The position numbers and the translations under genes are program-made. This document shows, in pieces, positions 25,127-35,317 of a stretch of DNA of 64,000 nt. The DNA comes from Streptomyces europaeiscabiei (GTDB taxonomy: Bacteria > Actinomycetota > Actinomycetes > Streptomycetales > Streptomycetaceae): the NCBI RefSeq assembly GCF_036346855.1, contig NZ_CP107841.1, forward strand, positions 496,001 to 560,000. Reading direction: 5' to 3'. Every line of letters begins with the position of its first letter. The first letter of the stretch is position 1. The notes under the pieces were generated by a model. The model saw only the letters and a list, made by a program, of their open reading frames with translations, was not told the origin of the DNA and did no database searches.

Positions 25127-25882
25127 ATGGATGTGAGCACGGCGACGGCGGCGCGATGGGTGGAGCGCTGGGAACGTCAGCAGCAGCGGTACGCGGTCGA
25201 CCGCGAGGAGCGGTTCGAGGTCATCGCGGACCTGGTCGAGCATGTGACGCGCGACTGCCCCGCACCCCTCGTCGTCGACCTGGGCAGCGGCCCCGGATGC
25301 CTGGCGGCGCGGCTCGCCGGCCGTCTGCCCACGGCCGAGGTGCTCGCCGTGGACGCGGACCCGCTCCTCCTGGAACTCGGCAGCGCCCACTACGGCAGCG
25401 CACTGCGGTACGTCAGGACCCTGATCGGCGCGCCCGGCTGGCTCGACACGCTCGCCCTGGCACGCCCCGCGGACGCGGTGGTGTCGACCACCGCCCTGCA
25501 CTACCTGGGCACGGGCACCCTGCGACGGGTCTACCGGGAACTCGCCGGGCTGCTGCGCCCCGGCGGCATCCTTGTCAACGGCGACCACATCAGCCCGGAC
25601 TCCACGAAGGTGTCCGAGCTGGCGATCGACATCGGACGCCGCCGAGCCGCCCGGAGCGCCGCGTCCCTCACCGAGGACTGGGAGTCCTGGTGGTCGAGCG
25701 CGGCCACCGACCCGGAACTGGCCCCCCTCCTCTCACGAAGGGACGACGGTGGCCGCCCCCACTGCGAGGGCAACGATCTGACCCTGTCCGGCCACGTCGC
25801 ACTGTTGCGTGACGCGGGCTTCGAGCACGTCGGAGCGGTCTGGCAGGTGGGGCCCAGCCATGTTCTGGCCGCCGTCCGGTGA
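25127..25882 (+). CDS. class I SAM-dependent methyltransferase of the PLP operon
   Basis: A 251-residue protein with SAM motif I VVDLGSGPGCLAARLAG (about residues 50-66), the acidic residue ending strand 2 in LAVDADPLLLELG, and STTALHYLGTGTLRRVYREL before the LLRPGGILVNGDH post-I/IV elements. It is 45 bp after the desulfurase-like gene on the same strand and most likely part of the same transcript. It may methylate the product of the three PLP enzymes, for example a thiol or amine, but the substrate is not readable from the sequence. It converges on a GNAT gene with 17 bp between stops. Confidence 0.83.
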   Translation: MDVSTATAARWVERWERQQQRYAVDREERFEVIADLVEHVTRDCPAPLVVDLGSGPGCLAARLAGRLPTAEVLAVDADPLLLELGSAHYGSALRYVRTLIGAPGWLDTLALARPADAVVSTTALHYLGTGTLRRVYRELAGLLRPGGILVNGDHISPDSTKVSELAIDIGRRRAARSAASLTEDWESWWSSAATDPELAPLLSRRDDGGRPHCEGNDLTLSGHVALLRDAGFEHVGAVWQVGPSHVLAAVR

Positions 25883-25899
25883 ATTCCAGGTGGGAGACG

Positions 25900-26550
25900 T
25901 CAGGGGCGCGTCACGGCCGGGGAAGTGTCGTGGTCCTTCGTCGTGCGCCCCAGGTAAGTGACCGGGCCTGGGTCCGGGACCTCGATCTCGTGGAAGCCCA
26001 GGCGGTCGTAGAAGGCACGGGCCGGCGTGTTGGTGGTGACCATGGAGAGGTGGACTGCCGGGACTCCTCCGGTGTGCAGGGCCCGCAGGAAGGTGTGCAT
26101 CAGGGCTCGGCCGTGGCCCCGGCCCTGCCAGGCGGGGAGGAGATCGATGTGCAAGTGGGCCGGATACGGGACGACTTCGGGGCGGAGCATGCGTTCGGGG
26201 TGGTGCAGGAGCTGGATGATCGCCTCGTCGGGGGTGGCCGGAGGGCCGAGGGGCGCCGGGAAGCGGTCCGCGACCAGGGGGAGCCACTTCTCGCGGAAGT
26301 CCTCGACGAAGGCGGGGGTGTTCGCGGTGCCGAGGATGTAGCCGACCGCTTGCCCGTGGCCGTCGTCCAGTACGAAGGTCAGTTCCGGTTCCAGGTGGGC
26401 GTACGGGGTGGCGAAGGTCGCCGGGAAGACGTCCGGGTCCGTGTAGACGGGGCGGCTGTCGCCGCCGTTGTGGGCGGTACGGACGCAGATCTCGTGGAGG
26501 GCGTCGTGGTCCCCGGGGCGGTACGGGCGTACTGCGGGAGGCGAGGTCAT
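25900..26550 (-). CDS. GNAT-family N-acetyltransferase
   Basis: A 216-residue acetyltransferase beginning MTSPPAVRPYRPGDHDALHE. The acetyl-CoA loop is LPAWQGRGHGRALM (Q-G-R-G-H-G), followed by GVPAVHLSMVTTNTPARAFYDRLGF. This size and the preceding LEPELTFVLDDGHGQAVGYILG segment resemble GNATs that sit next to glycoside-processing genes, but nothing here decides the substrate. The start at 26550 is preferred because sequence upstream looks non-coding. It lies 80 bp downstream of rox on the same strand and could be read from the same rifamycin-inducible transcript. Confidence 0.8.
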   Translation of the reverse strand: MTSPPAVRPYRPGDHDALHEICVRTAHNGGDSRPVYTDPDVFPATFATPYAHLEPELTFVLDDGHGQAVGYILGTANTPAFVEDFREKWLPLVADRFPAPLGPPATPDEAIIQLLHHPERMLRPEVVPYPAHLHIDLLPAWQGRGHGRALMHTFLRALHTGGVPAVHLSMVTTNTPARAFYDRLGFHEIEVPDPGPVTYLGRTTKDHDTSPAVTRP

Positions 26551-26630
26551 CGCAGCATCCTGCGCCGTGCGGGCCGGTCCCGACAACCGTCCGCGCCAGA
26601 AGCGGCCACGCCTCCCCCGTGGGACCGCGC

Positions 26631-28418
<1,788 letters not shown>

Positions 28419-28703
28419 TCAGTCGCTCAGCCGTCGGTGCAGGGGCTGCTCGCCCAGGTCTGCGCCCTTGCGGCTGCCGGCCCGCGCCTTGCGATGCAGC
28501 TCGGCCACCGCGGTGTCCTTCTCCCGCTCCGCGTCCTGGACGCACGTCGCGAGGCGCAGCGCGTTGTCCGGACAGGCTCCGACGTAGCCGATCGGGTTGC
28601 AGTCCTCGTCGACGGTACCGCCCGGGTACCCGGTCCGTCGCCGCGTGCACGGTTCCGGCCCGCGCGCCGACCGCTGAGGTGTCCCGGCGTCGTCCGAGGG
28701 CAC
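28419..28703 (-). CDS. small hypothetical protein
   Basis: A 94-residue reading frame from GTG 28703 to TGA 28419 with third-position G/C in almost every codon over its last 65 codons, much better than the other frames here, so it is probably translated. The middle has three Cys (in VDEDCNPIGYVGACPDN and LATCVQDAERE) and a charged helix, ending in LGEQPLHRRLSD. No signal peptide or known domain is recognised. The start is uncertain: there is no ribosome site before GTG 28703. It is divergent from the GCS2-like gene, 36 bp away, and shares the gap with the rox promoter region. It could be the relic of a longer gene. Confidence 0.42.
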   Translation of the reverse strand: MPSDDAGTPQRSARGPEPCTRRRTGYPGGTVDEDCNPIGYVGACPDNALRLATCVQDAEREKDTAVAELHRKARAGSRKGADLGEQPLHRRLSD

Positions 28704-28739
28704 ACGGCTGTCACATCTACCGCGAAGGGGCCGGATGAC

Positions 28740-29828
28740 GTGCGTACCGTCGGAGTGGAAGAGGAACTCCTCCTGGTCGACCCCGAGAGTGGCGAGCCGC
28801 AGGCGCGGGCCGCGGCGGTGCTCGCGCGGGCCGCGCGGGAGGGCACCGGCCAGGGCGTGTTCGAGAAGGAGCTCCACGACGAGCAGGTGGAGTTCGCCAC
28901 GCACCCGCAGTCCTCGATGGCCGAACTCGGGGCCGAGATCATCCGCTGCCGCAGGGACGCGGCGCGCCATGCGGAGGGACTCGGCAGCGCGGTCGTCGCG
29001 CTGGCCTCGTCGCCGTTGCCGGTGAGCCCGACGATCACCATGAACAGCAGGTATCTGTGGATGGCGCGTGAGTTCGGCCTGCCCACACAGGTGCAGCTGG
29101 TCTGCGGCTGCCATGTCCATGTGTCCGTCGAGTCCGACGAGGAGGGCGTCGCCGTCCTGGACCGTGTGCGGCCGTGGCTGTCGATCCTGAGGGCCCTGAG
29201 CGCGAACTCTCCCTTCTGGCAGGGCCAGGACAGCCGGTACGCCAGCTACCGCAGCCAGGTGTGGGACATGTGGCCGATGGCCGGGCCGACGGACGTCTTC
29301 GGTTCGGCGGAGCGGTACCACCAGTGCGTCTCGAACCTGATCGCCACGGAGGTCGTGCACGACGAGGGCATGATCTACTTCGACGCGCGCCTGTCCCATC
29401 GGTATCCGACCGTCGAGATCCGGGTCGCGGACGTCTGTCTGCACCCCGACACCGCCGTCCTCGTCGCCACCCTCGCCCGGGGGCTCGTGGAGACCGCGGC
29501 CCGTGAGTGGCGGGCGGGTCTGGAGCCGCTCGCACACAGCGCGGGACTCCTGCGGCTGGCCACCTGGCGGGCCGCCCGCTCCGGTATGTCGGAGAACCTC
29601 CTGGACCCCGCCACGATGCGGCCCCGGCCCGCCGTCGAGGTGATCCACGCACTGCTGGACCACGTCGAGGAGGCCCTCGTGGAGGCCGGCGACGCCGACC
29701 TGGCCCGTGCGGCCGTCGCGGAGCTGATGGGGCGTGGCAACGGGGCCCGGGTGCAGCGCGAGGTGATGGAGCGGACGGGGAGCCTGCGCGAGGTCGTCAC
29801 GGCGTGCGTCCGGCACACCCAGGCGTGA
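28740..29828 (+). CDS. carboxylate-amine ligase, glutamate-cysteine ligase family 2 (YbdK-like)
   Basis: A 362-residue ATP-dependent ligase of the GCS2 family. It begins with the family hallmark MRTVGVEEELLLVDPESG, and contains FEKELHDEQVEFATHPQSS, CGCHVHVSV and FDARLSHRYPTVEIRVADV. YbdK-type enzymes can couple glutamate to cysteine weakly, but their real substrates are mostly unknown; mycothiol-producing actinomycetes do not need glutathione. The GTG at 28740 is used, with GAAGGGG about 11 bases ahead, because the conserved domain begins at the next residue. Neighbouring sulfur-related PLP genes lie 3 kb away, but there is no operon link. Confidence 0.85.
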   Translation: MRTVGVEEELLLVDPESGEPQARAAAVLARAAREGTGQGVFEKELHDEQVEFATHPQSSMAELGAEIIRCRRDAARHAEGLGSAVVALASSPLPVSPTITMNSRYLWMAREFGLPTQVQLVCGCHVHVSVESDEEGVAVLDRVRPWLSILRALSANSPFWQGQDSRYASYRSQVWDMWPMAGPTDVFGSAERYHQCVSNLIATEVVHDEGMIYFDARLSHRYPTVEIRVADVCLHPDTAVLVATLARGLVETAAREWRAGLEPLAHSAGLLRLATWRAARSGMSENLLDPATMRPRPAVEVIHALLDHVEEALVEAGDADLARAAVAELMGRGNGARVQREVMERTGSLREVVTACVRHTQA

Positions 29829-29947
29829 GGTCGGCGTCCTCAGGCCCGGCGTGTGCGCGTCCGTGGGCGGGGGTGGTCCGGCTACGGCGTTCGCGACGCT
29901 GCGTGGTTCGTGGGACGGGCTCCGAGCTGCTGTCGGGCACCTTTGGG

Positions 29948-29973
29948 GCGTAGGTCACCGGGGACCGGGGTAC
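29948..29973 (+). promoter_or_regulatory. putative SigB-type promoter
   Basis: GCGT (29948-29951), a 16-bp spacer and GGGTAC (29968-29973) fit the Streptomyces SigB pattern GNNT-N14-16-GGGTAY. The site lies 80 bp before the ATG of the PAS-GAF-PP2C gene. Stress induction by a SigB-family sigma factor is inferred. Confidence 0.6.
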
Positions 29974-30053
29974 TGCGTGATGCACGTAGGCCGCACGGGC
30001 CCGCCGTGGCGTACTACAGTCCCGTCCGCGACCGGAGCAGGAGGAGCCCGAAC

Positions 30054-31784
30054 ATGAGCGCGTGGAGTCCGGACCACCTCGATCGGCAGCCGGTTGTCCC
30101 GGCTGGGCGGTCACCGGACGGGCTGCCCGATCTCCTGCACGCCGGCATGTACGTGGTGGACGACAACGGCTCCATCGTCTCGGTGAACGCCCGCTCGGAG
30201 GAGCTGCTCGGCCGCACGGCCGACGAACTCGTCGGTCGCGACGCCCACGAACTGCTGCACCGCGACCACCTCGGGCAGACGGTGCCCCGGGCGTCGTGCG
30301 CGATGATGCAGGCGTTCCTCAGCGGCCGTACGGGCGGCGGGGACCGTGAGTGGTTCCGGCGCGGCGACGCCACGCTGCTGCCGGTGACCTGGCTGGTCAC
30401 ACCGTGCCGGCTCGAGGACGGCGCGACCGGCGCGGCCATCCTCTTCTACGCGAGCGGCTCGGGGAACGAGGTGCTCCCCCCGGCCACCGAGTCGCCGACG
30501 CTGTCGCAGCTGGACCGGCTGGCACTGCTCGCGGAGACGACGACCCGGCTGACCTCGACGCTGGACTCCGACGAGGCGGTCGCACGACTGATCCGGCTGG
30601 TCGTGCCGCGGCTGGCGGACTGGGCCATCGTGGACCTGATCACCGAGAGCGACGACGTCTGGCGAACCACGGTGGCGACCCACCACGACGGTGTCGTGGT
30701 GCGGCGCGAGGAGCTGGAGGGCCCGCTGCCGCCGGTGCACGAGGAGTCGTTCATGCCGCTGTCCCGGGCCTTGCGCGGGGCGGCGTCCGCACTGGCCGGG
30801 CCGGAGACCTACCAGGGGCCGCCCGATTCGGGGATCGCGGTCGCGCAGCAGAAGCTGTTCCAGGTGACGGGTCTGCGCTCGGCGGCGATCGCGCCCATCC
30901 GCGGGCCGCGTGCGGTGCTCGGCGCCCTCACGCTGGGCCTCAGTGACCGGCCGGGGGCCTTCACCGACTCCGAGCTGTCCCTGCTGGAGGACATCGCCCG
31001 CCGGGCCGGGCTGGCGTTGGAGAACGCGCGCCTGTACCAGCGTCAGCGGCACATCGCGGAGACCATGCAGCGCCATCTGCTGCCCCAGATGCCGGAGGTG
31101 CCGGGTCTGCGGATGGCGGCACGCTACGAGTCGGCGTCGGAGTCCTCGCAGGTCGGCGGCGACTGGTACGACGTGTTCTCGCTGTCCGACGGGGCCACGG
31201 CCGTGGCCATCGGGGATGTCGTCGGGCACAACATCGACGCGGCGGCGGGGATGGCGCAGGTCCGCAACATGCTCCGGGCCTACGCCTGGGCCCTGGAGGA
31301 GCCGCCGAGCGCGATCGTGGAGAGGCTGGACCAGGCCGTGGTGAACGTGGCCGAGGCGTCCATGGCGACCCTGATCTTCGGCCGGGTCGAGCGGAGCGAC
31401 GAGGGGTGGACGCTGCGGTGGACCAACGCCGGGCATCCGCCGCCGCTGCTGATCACCCATGACGGCCGGTCCCGGTTCCTGGACGAGGAGCACGACCATC
31501 TGCTCGGCACGGGCCTGATACGGGCGCGCACCGACACGCTCACCCCGCTCCCTGCGCTGTCCACGCTCGTGCTGTACACGGACGGTCTGATCGAGTCGCC
31601 GGGGCAGACGCTCGACCGGGGCCTGGCCCGGCTGCGCCAGCATGCGGCGGCGCTCGCCCACCGGCCCCTGCATGTGTTCTGCGACCTGCTGCTGGAGCGC
31701 GCCCGCCCCGTCGACAACGACGACGACGTGGCCCTGCTGGTCCTGCGGACGCCTGCCGAGGGCGGTGAGGCGGGTGAGCGGTAG
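30054..31784 (+). CDS. PAS-GAF-PP2C phosphatase (RsbU/SpoIIE type)
   Basis: A 576-residue cytoplasmic signalling phosphatase. An N-terminal PAS domain (about 25-125: GMYVVDDNGSIVSVNARSEE, LLGRTADELVGRD) is followed by a GAF domain (about 165-330) and a PP2C/SpoIIE phosphatase (about 350-570) with GGDWYDVF, IGDVVGHN, NAGHPPP, YTDGLIESPG and DNDDDVALLVL, so all metal-binding Asp residues are present. Such proteins dephosphorylate STAS anti-sigma antagonists to release sigma factors of the SigB/F group. GGAGGAG lies 8 bases before ATG 30054, and a SigB-type promoter lies upstream. The PAS and GAF domains should sense redox, ligand or light signals; which is not readable. Confidence 0.88.
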   Translation: MSAWSPDHLDRQPVVPAGRSPDGLPDLLHAGMYVVDDNGSIVSVNARSEELLGRTADELVGRDAHELLHRDHLGQTVPRASCAMMQAFLSGRTGGGDREWFRRGDATLLPVTWLVTPCRLEDGATGAAILFYASGSGNEVLPPATESPTLSQLDRLALLAETTTRLTSTLDSDEAVARLIRLVVPRLADWAIVDLITESDDVWRTTVATHHDGVVVRREELEGPLPPVHEESFMPLSRALRGAASALAGPETYQGPPDSGIAVAQQKLFQVTGLRSAAIAPIRGPRAVLGALTLGLSDRPGAFTDSELSLLEDIARRAGLALENARLYQRQRHIAETMQRHLLPQMPEVPGLRMAARYESASESSQVGGDWYDVFSLSDGATAVAIGDVVGHNIDAAAGMAQVRNMLRAYAWALEEPPSAIVERLDQAVVNVAEASMATLIFGRVERSDEGWTLRWTNAGHPPPLLITHDGRSRFLDEEHDHLLGTGLIRARTDTLTPLPALSTLVLYTDGLIESPGQTLDRGLARLRQHAAALAHRPLHVFCDLLLERARPVDNDDDVALLVLRTPAEGGEAGER

Positions 31785-31948
31785 TGCGCCGACGCCGACC
31801 AGGGGCACCGAAGGGCCACTCTCTTTCCCAAGGCCCCACACATCCCTACGCTTTCGCACGCGTAGCCGCTCCGCGCACGGGAAACACGAGCGTCGGAGGA
31901 GAACGCGACATCGCGTCCGCCTCAAGAAGCCGAGCGGGGGAAGACGAG

Positions 31949-32383
31949 TTGGCAACAGAGCCACGTAGGGACGACAAACTGCCTTCCGAGGAGATCTACG
32001 ACAGCCACGCCGCCTTCGACGGAGAGCTCGGCGACGTGACAGGGGCCCGCACGGCCGCCGAGGGGTTCCTGGGCATCCTCGCGCGCACCTCACCGCCGGC
32101 GGCCGTCGAGCACTGGGACGACGTCCTGCTGGTGGTGACGGAACTGGCCGCCAACGCTGTGCAGTACGCTCCCGGGCGCTTCGAGCTGACGATGCGCCGC
32201 ACCCTCGACGGGGTCCATGTGACGCTGGGGGACTCGAGCACGACGTCGCCGGCGCCGCGCCCCTTCAGTCCCAGCAAGGGCGCCGGCGGGATCGGCTGGT
32301 ATCTGATCCACACGCTGTGCGACGAGGTGAGTGTGGTGACGCACGACCACGGCAAGGAAGTCCACGTCTTCCTGCCCTGGTGA
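31949..32383 (+). CDS. RsbW-type ATP-binding anti-sigma kinase
   Basis: A 144-residue HATPase_c protein: the N box is VTELAANAVQYAPG, with a later GAGGIGWYLIHTLCDEV glycine-rich lid and the final strand KEVHVFLPW. These small kinases phosphorylate STAS antagonists and hold sigma factors. The start is uncertain. TTG 31949, preceded by GGGGGAAG, gives a normal-length protein; a GTG at 31784 overlapping the upstream stop would add 55 Arg/Ser-rich residues encoded by poor-quality sequence. It follows the PAS-GAF-PP2C phosphatase and probably works with it. The 160 bp between them contain no other feature. Confidence 0.8.
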   Translation: MATEPRRDDKLPSEEIYDSHAAFDGELGDVTGARTAAEGFLGILARTSPPAAVEHWDDVLLVVTELAANAVQYAPGRFELTMRRTLDGVHVTLGDSSTTSPAPRPFSPSKGAGGIGWYLIHTLCDEVSVVTHDHGKEVHVFLPW

Positions 32384-32399
32384 GGTTCGGGGCGAGGCG

Positions 32400-32858
32400 T
32401 CAGGTCAGCGGCACCAGCACGCTGATCGTCTTGCCGCCGGCCGCGCGGCGCTGGACGTCGACCTCACTGGACAGCCTGTTGATCAGCGGCCATCCGTATC
32501 CGTTGGCCTGGTGGGCGCGCGGCAGTACGCCGTGCCCGTGGAGGCTCACGGGCACGGCGGCGCTGTGGTCCCGCACGTTCAGCCGCACGCCCTCCGGGGT
32601 GAGGGCGACGTCGAATGCGGCGATGCCGCCGCCGTGCCGGACCGCGTTCGTGACCAGTTCGGACACGACGAGAATGAGATCGATCATCGACTGCTCGGTC
32701 GGCGGTCCGGCCGGTGAACGCCACCGCTCCCCCACGAACGCCCGCACGTAGTGGCGGGCCGCCGCCGCGGTGGTGATCGCGACCGGCGGCCGGGCGGACG
32801 GTTCCTCCACGGGGGCGGGGTCGTGGCTCACGGGCGGGTGGCGTTCCATCGGCATCAT
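32400..32858 (-). CDS. RsbW-type ATP-binding anti-sigma kinase
   Basis: A 152-residue HATPase_c protein with the N box VVSELVTNAVRHGGG, LNVRDHSAA and NGYGWPLINRLSSEV. The N-terminal 30 residues are Pro-rich and unconserved. Streptomyces encodes dozens of these single-domain kinases, typically beside PP2C, STAS or DUF397 genes. It converges on the other small kinase (17 bp between stops). Its target is not deducible; several candidate STAS and sigma proteins are within 7 kb. The start could also be the Met at codon 2 or 4. Confidence 0.83.
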   Translation of the reverse strand: MMPMERHPPVSHDPAPVEEPSARPPVAITTAAAARHYVRAFVGERWRSPAGPPTEQSMIDLILVVSELVTNAVRHGGGIAAFDVALTPEGVRLNVRDHSAAVPVSLHGHGVLPRAHQANGYGWPLINRLSSEVDVQRRAAGGKTISVLVPLT

Positions 32859-32897
32859 GGTGAGTGCGGGGTCGACGACTCGGGACGGCTCGGCTCA

Positions 32898-33200
32898 TCA
32901 CTGTTCATGGAGCGCCGCATACCCGCTCGCGCCCGGACCATGGCCGTCGAGTTCCGCGGGGAGTCCCACACGGTTCCCGCACAGCTCCGCGGTCGCGGTC
33001 GCCTGCGCGGCGGCGAGCTGCCCGCGTGCCCTTCGCAGGGCCTGGCGAATGTCGCGGGTGCCCGTGGACACGCACAACGTGTACGCCAGGTCCTGCGCGC
33101 GGCGCGCTGTCTGGGGGTCGCTCCGCTCTCCCTCGTGGCCCGAGAGTGACTCGTACTCCTCGACGAGCCTGCGCAGGGTCGCGGGGTGAGGCATCAGCAT
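32898..33200 (-). CDS. DUF5133 small protein
   Basis: A 100-residue protein beginning MLMPHPATLRRLVEEYESLS, with QDLAYTLCVSTGTRDIRQAL in the middle, the pattern of DUF5133 proteins of Streptomyces. No function is known; members commonly neighbour sigma-factor and stress genes. AGGAG lies 8 bases before ATG 33200. It is 59 bp downstream of the sigma-factor gene on the same strand and probably in its transcript. The protein is all-helical by eye and has no membrane segment or signal peptide. It ends in a Gly/Ala-rich, less ordered tail. Confidence 0.75.
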   Translation of the reverse strand: MLMPHPATLRRLVEEYESLSGHEGERSDPQTARRAQDLAYTLCVSTGTRDIRQALRRARGQLAAAQATATAELCGNRVGLPAELDGHGPGASGYAALHEQ

Positions 33201-33259
33201 CTGTTTCGCTCCTGGGTGATCCGATGAGGACAGCTGACAGCGGGTCAGGCGGCAGAGGC

Positions 33260-34099
33260 TCAGGAAGAAGGCGTGTCCGGGCCGAGGGCCTCCTCGCGGA
33301 CGCGGGCGCAGCTGCGGTTGATGAGGCGGGAGACGTGCATCTGGGAGATGCCGAGGCGGTCGGCGATGCGGTTCTGCGTCATGTCCTCGAAGAAGCGCAT
33401 GTAGAGGATGGCGCGCTCGCGTTCGGGCAGTCGGCGCAGGCCCTGCTTGACCGCCTCCCGGTCCACGACGACGTCGTACGCGGTGTCGGGCGCGCCGAGG
33501 GTGTCGGCGAGGCTGTAGCCGTCGTCGCCGGAGGACATCTCGGCGTCCAGCGACAGGGCGCTGAAGCTGTCGAGTGCCTCCATCCCGGCTTTGACCTCGT
33601 CCTCCGTGAGCCCTGCGAGGGCGGCGATGTCGGCGACCGAGGGTTCGGTGGCACCGCCGGAGGTCTGGCTGAGTTCGCGGCGCGCCACGCGTACCTTGTT
33701 GCGGAGGTCCTGGACCCTGCGGGGGACGCGAAGCGTCCACATCCGGTCGCGGAAGTGCCTCTTGATCTCCCCGGTGATGGTGGGCACGGCGTAGCTCTCG
33801 AACGCCCCCCGCTCGGGTTCGTAGCGGTCCACAGCCTTGACCAGGCCCATCGCGGCGACCTGGCGCAGATCCTCCAGCGACTCGCCACGGTTGCGGAAGC
33901 GGCCGGCGATGCGGTGTGCCATGGGCAGCCAGGCCCGGACGAGTTCGTCTCGTACATGGTCGCGTTCGGGCCCCGCGTCCATCGAGGCGAGCCGGGCGAA
34001 GGCGGTGGCGGTGTCGGGGGCGTCGTCGTGCGTCCTCCTGTCGGTCGTGCCAGGACGTACGGAGGTACCGGAACCGTTTGCGGACACATTGACCAGCAT
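33260..34099 (-). CDS. SigB/SigF-family RNA polymerase sigma factor
   Basis: A 279-residue group 3 sigma factor of the Streptomyces stress/sporulation type. Region 2 contains RGESLEDLRQVAAMGLVKAV and YAVPTITGEIKRHFRD; region 3 follows with VPRRVQDLRNKVRVARREL; region 4 is LPERERAILYMRFFEDMTQN and GISQMHVSRLINRSCARV. The ATG at 34099 is preceded by AGGAG at 9 bases; earlier in-frame codons look non-coding. It is divergent from a second sigma factor of the same group, 333 bp away, and lies next to several anti-sigma kinases and a DUF5133 gene that probably follows it in the transcript. Its cognate anti-sigma cannot be named from sequence alone. Confidence 0.9.
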   Translation of the reverse strand: MLVNVSANGSGTSVRPGTTDRRTHDDAPDTATAFARLASMDAGPERDHVRDELVRAWLPMAHRIAGRFRNRGESLEDLRQVAAMGLVKAVDRYEPERGAFESYAVPTITGEIKRHFRDRMWTLRVPRRVQDLRNKVRVARRELSQTSGGATEPSVADIAALAGLTEDEVKAGMEALDSFSALSLDAEMSSGDDGYSLADTLGAPDTAYDVVVDREAVKQGLRRLPERERAILYMRFFEDMTQNRIADRLGISQMHVSRLINRSCARVREEALGPDTPSS

Positions 34100-34432
34100 G
34101 GGAAATCGCTCCTGAACGACGCTTTCAGGGACTTGCGGCGGGAAACGGTGGATGGGCGACCAGGCCCGTGCGCGGAAGACCGCTCCCGCCGGCGTGCCTC
34201 CGATCCGGAGGCGTGGAACTCCGATTGCCCCGCGATTCCGTGGACAAACAACAGTGCGCGCATTCGCGGTGACGGACGTCGGCCCCGGTGATCCCCTCCG
34301 CCGGAGCCGACGGCGACTTCTGGCCAGAGTGGGGAGCGACACGGTCCCTTTCCCGTCCGAGGGGGACTGAGTCGCCAGTAGCGGGGCAAGCGTGGGATGG
34401 CAACAAGGCTTCGGGCGAGAGGGGTGGACAGC
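34100..34432. promoter_or_regulatory. divergent promoter region between two sigma-factor genes
   Basis: This 333-bp gap has no convincing gene. The ribosome sites are seen at both ends (AGGAG near 34110 on the minus strand, GAGAGGGG near 34419-34426 on the plus strand). I found no GGGTAY-type promoter in either direction. Confidence 0.4.
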
Positions 34433-35308
34433 ATGGCAGCCGTGACGGCACGTACAACGGCCACGGCACGGGGGAGGGTCATGGCGGACGGGGTGGACCT
34501 CCCGCTGATCGAGGACCCGTCACAGGTCAGGCCGAAGGACGCAAGGGAGATGTCGCGGCAGTTCTTCGACCGGCTGGCCATGTTGGACGAGGGCACGCAC
34601 ACGTATCAGTACGTGCGCAACACGCTCATCGAGATGAATCTGTCGCTCGTGCGGTACGCGGCCTCGCGCTTCCGCGGCCGTGAGGACTCGCTGGAGGACA
34701 TCGTCCAGGTCGGGACCATCGGGCTGATCAAGGCCATCGACCGGTTCGACCTGTCCCGCGAGGTGGAGTTCACGACTTTCGCCGTGCCGTACATCGTCGG
34801 CGAGATCAAGCGGTTCTTCCGGGACACGAGCTGGGCGGTGCATGTGCCGCGCCGGCTGCAGGAGGCGCGGGTGGAGCTGGCCCGCGCGACCGACGAACTG
34901 CAGTCCCGGCTGGGCCGGACGCCGACGACGCGTGAGCTGTCCGAGCTGATGTCCCTGTCCGAGGAGGAGGTCGTCGAGGCGCGCAAGGCGTCCAACGGCT
35001 ACAACACCTCCTCGCTCGACGCGGCGCTCACCTCCGACGGCGGCGAGGACGGCGACGCCGTGCTGGGCGACCTCATCGGCGAGGAGGACCCGTCGCTGCA
35101 ACTCGTCGAGGACTTCAACTCGTTGGCGCCGCTGATCGCCGAACTCGACGACCGTGAGCGGCGCATCATCCATCTGCGGTTCGTGGAGGAGCAGACCCAG
35201 TCGCAGATCGCCGAGCAGCTGGGGGTGTCCCAGATGCATGTGTCCCGGCTGATCAGCCGGATCATCAAGCGGCTGCGCGTAGGGCTCCTGGAACCGGGAG
35301 TCGCCTGA
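34433..35308 (+). CDS. SigB/SigF-family RNA polymerase sigma factor
   Basis: A 291-residue sigma factor of the SigB/F/G group. Region 2 shows GREDSLEDIVQVGTIGLIKA and FAVPYIVGEIKRFFRDTSW, region 3 VPRRLQEARVELARATDEL, and region 4 LDDRERRIIHLRFVEEQTQS and GVSQMHVSRLISRIIKRL. It resembles S. coelicolor SigB-type osmotic/oxidative stress factors more than sporulation SigF, but assignment to one paralogue is not safe. ATG 34433 is chosen because GAGAGGGG lies about 6 bases upstream; ATGs at 34397 and 34481 are alternatives. A STAS antagonist gene with a SigB-type promoter follows, suggesting a feedback module. Confidence 0.9.
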   Translation: MAAVTARTTATARGRVMADGVDLPLIEDPSQVRPKDAREMSRQFFDRLAMLDEGTHTYQYVRNTLIEMNLSLVRYAASRFRGREDSLEDIVQVGTIGLIKAIDRFDLSREVEFTTFAVPYIVGEIKRFFRDTSWAVHVPRRLQEARVELARATDELQSRLGRTPTTRELSELMSLSEEEVVEARKASNGYNTSSLDAALTSDGGEDGDAVLGDLIGEEDPSLQLVEDFNSLAPLIAELDDRERRIIHLRFVEEQTQSQIAEQLGVSQMHVSRLISRIIKRLRVGLLEPGVA

Positions 35309-35317
35309 TCGGGGCCC

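Noticed and set aside
28735..29025. An ATG at 28735 as start of the GCS2-like gene
   Set aside because: It is out of frame with the ligase domain; the GTG at 28740 opens the correct frame right at the conserved start VGVEEELLLVD.
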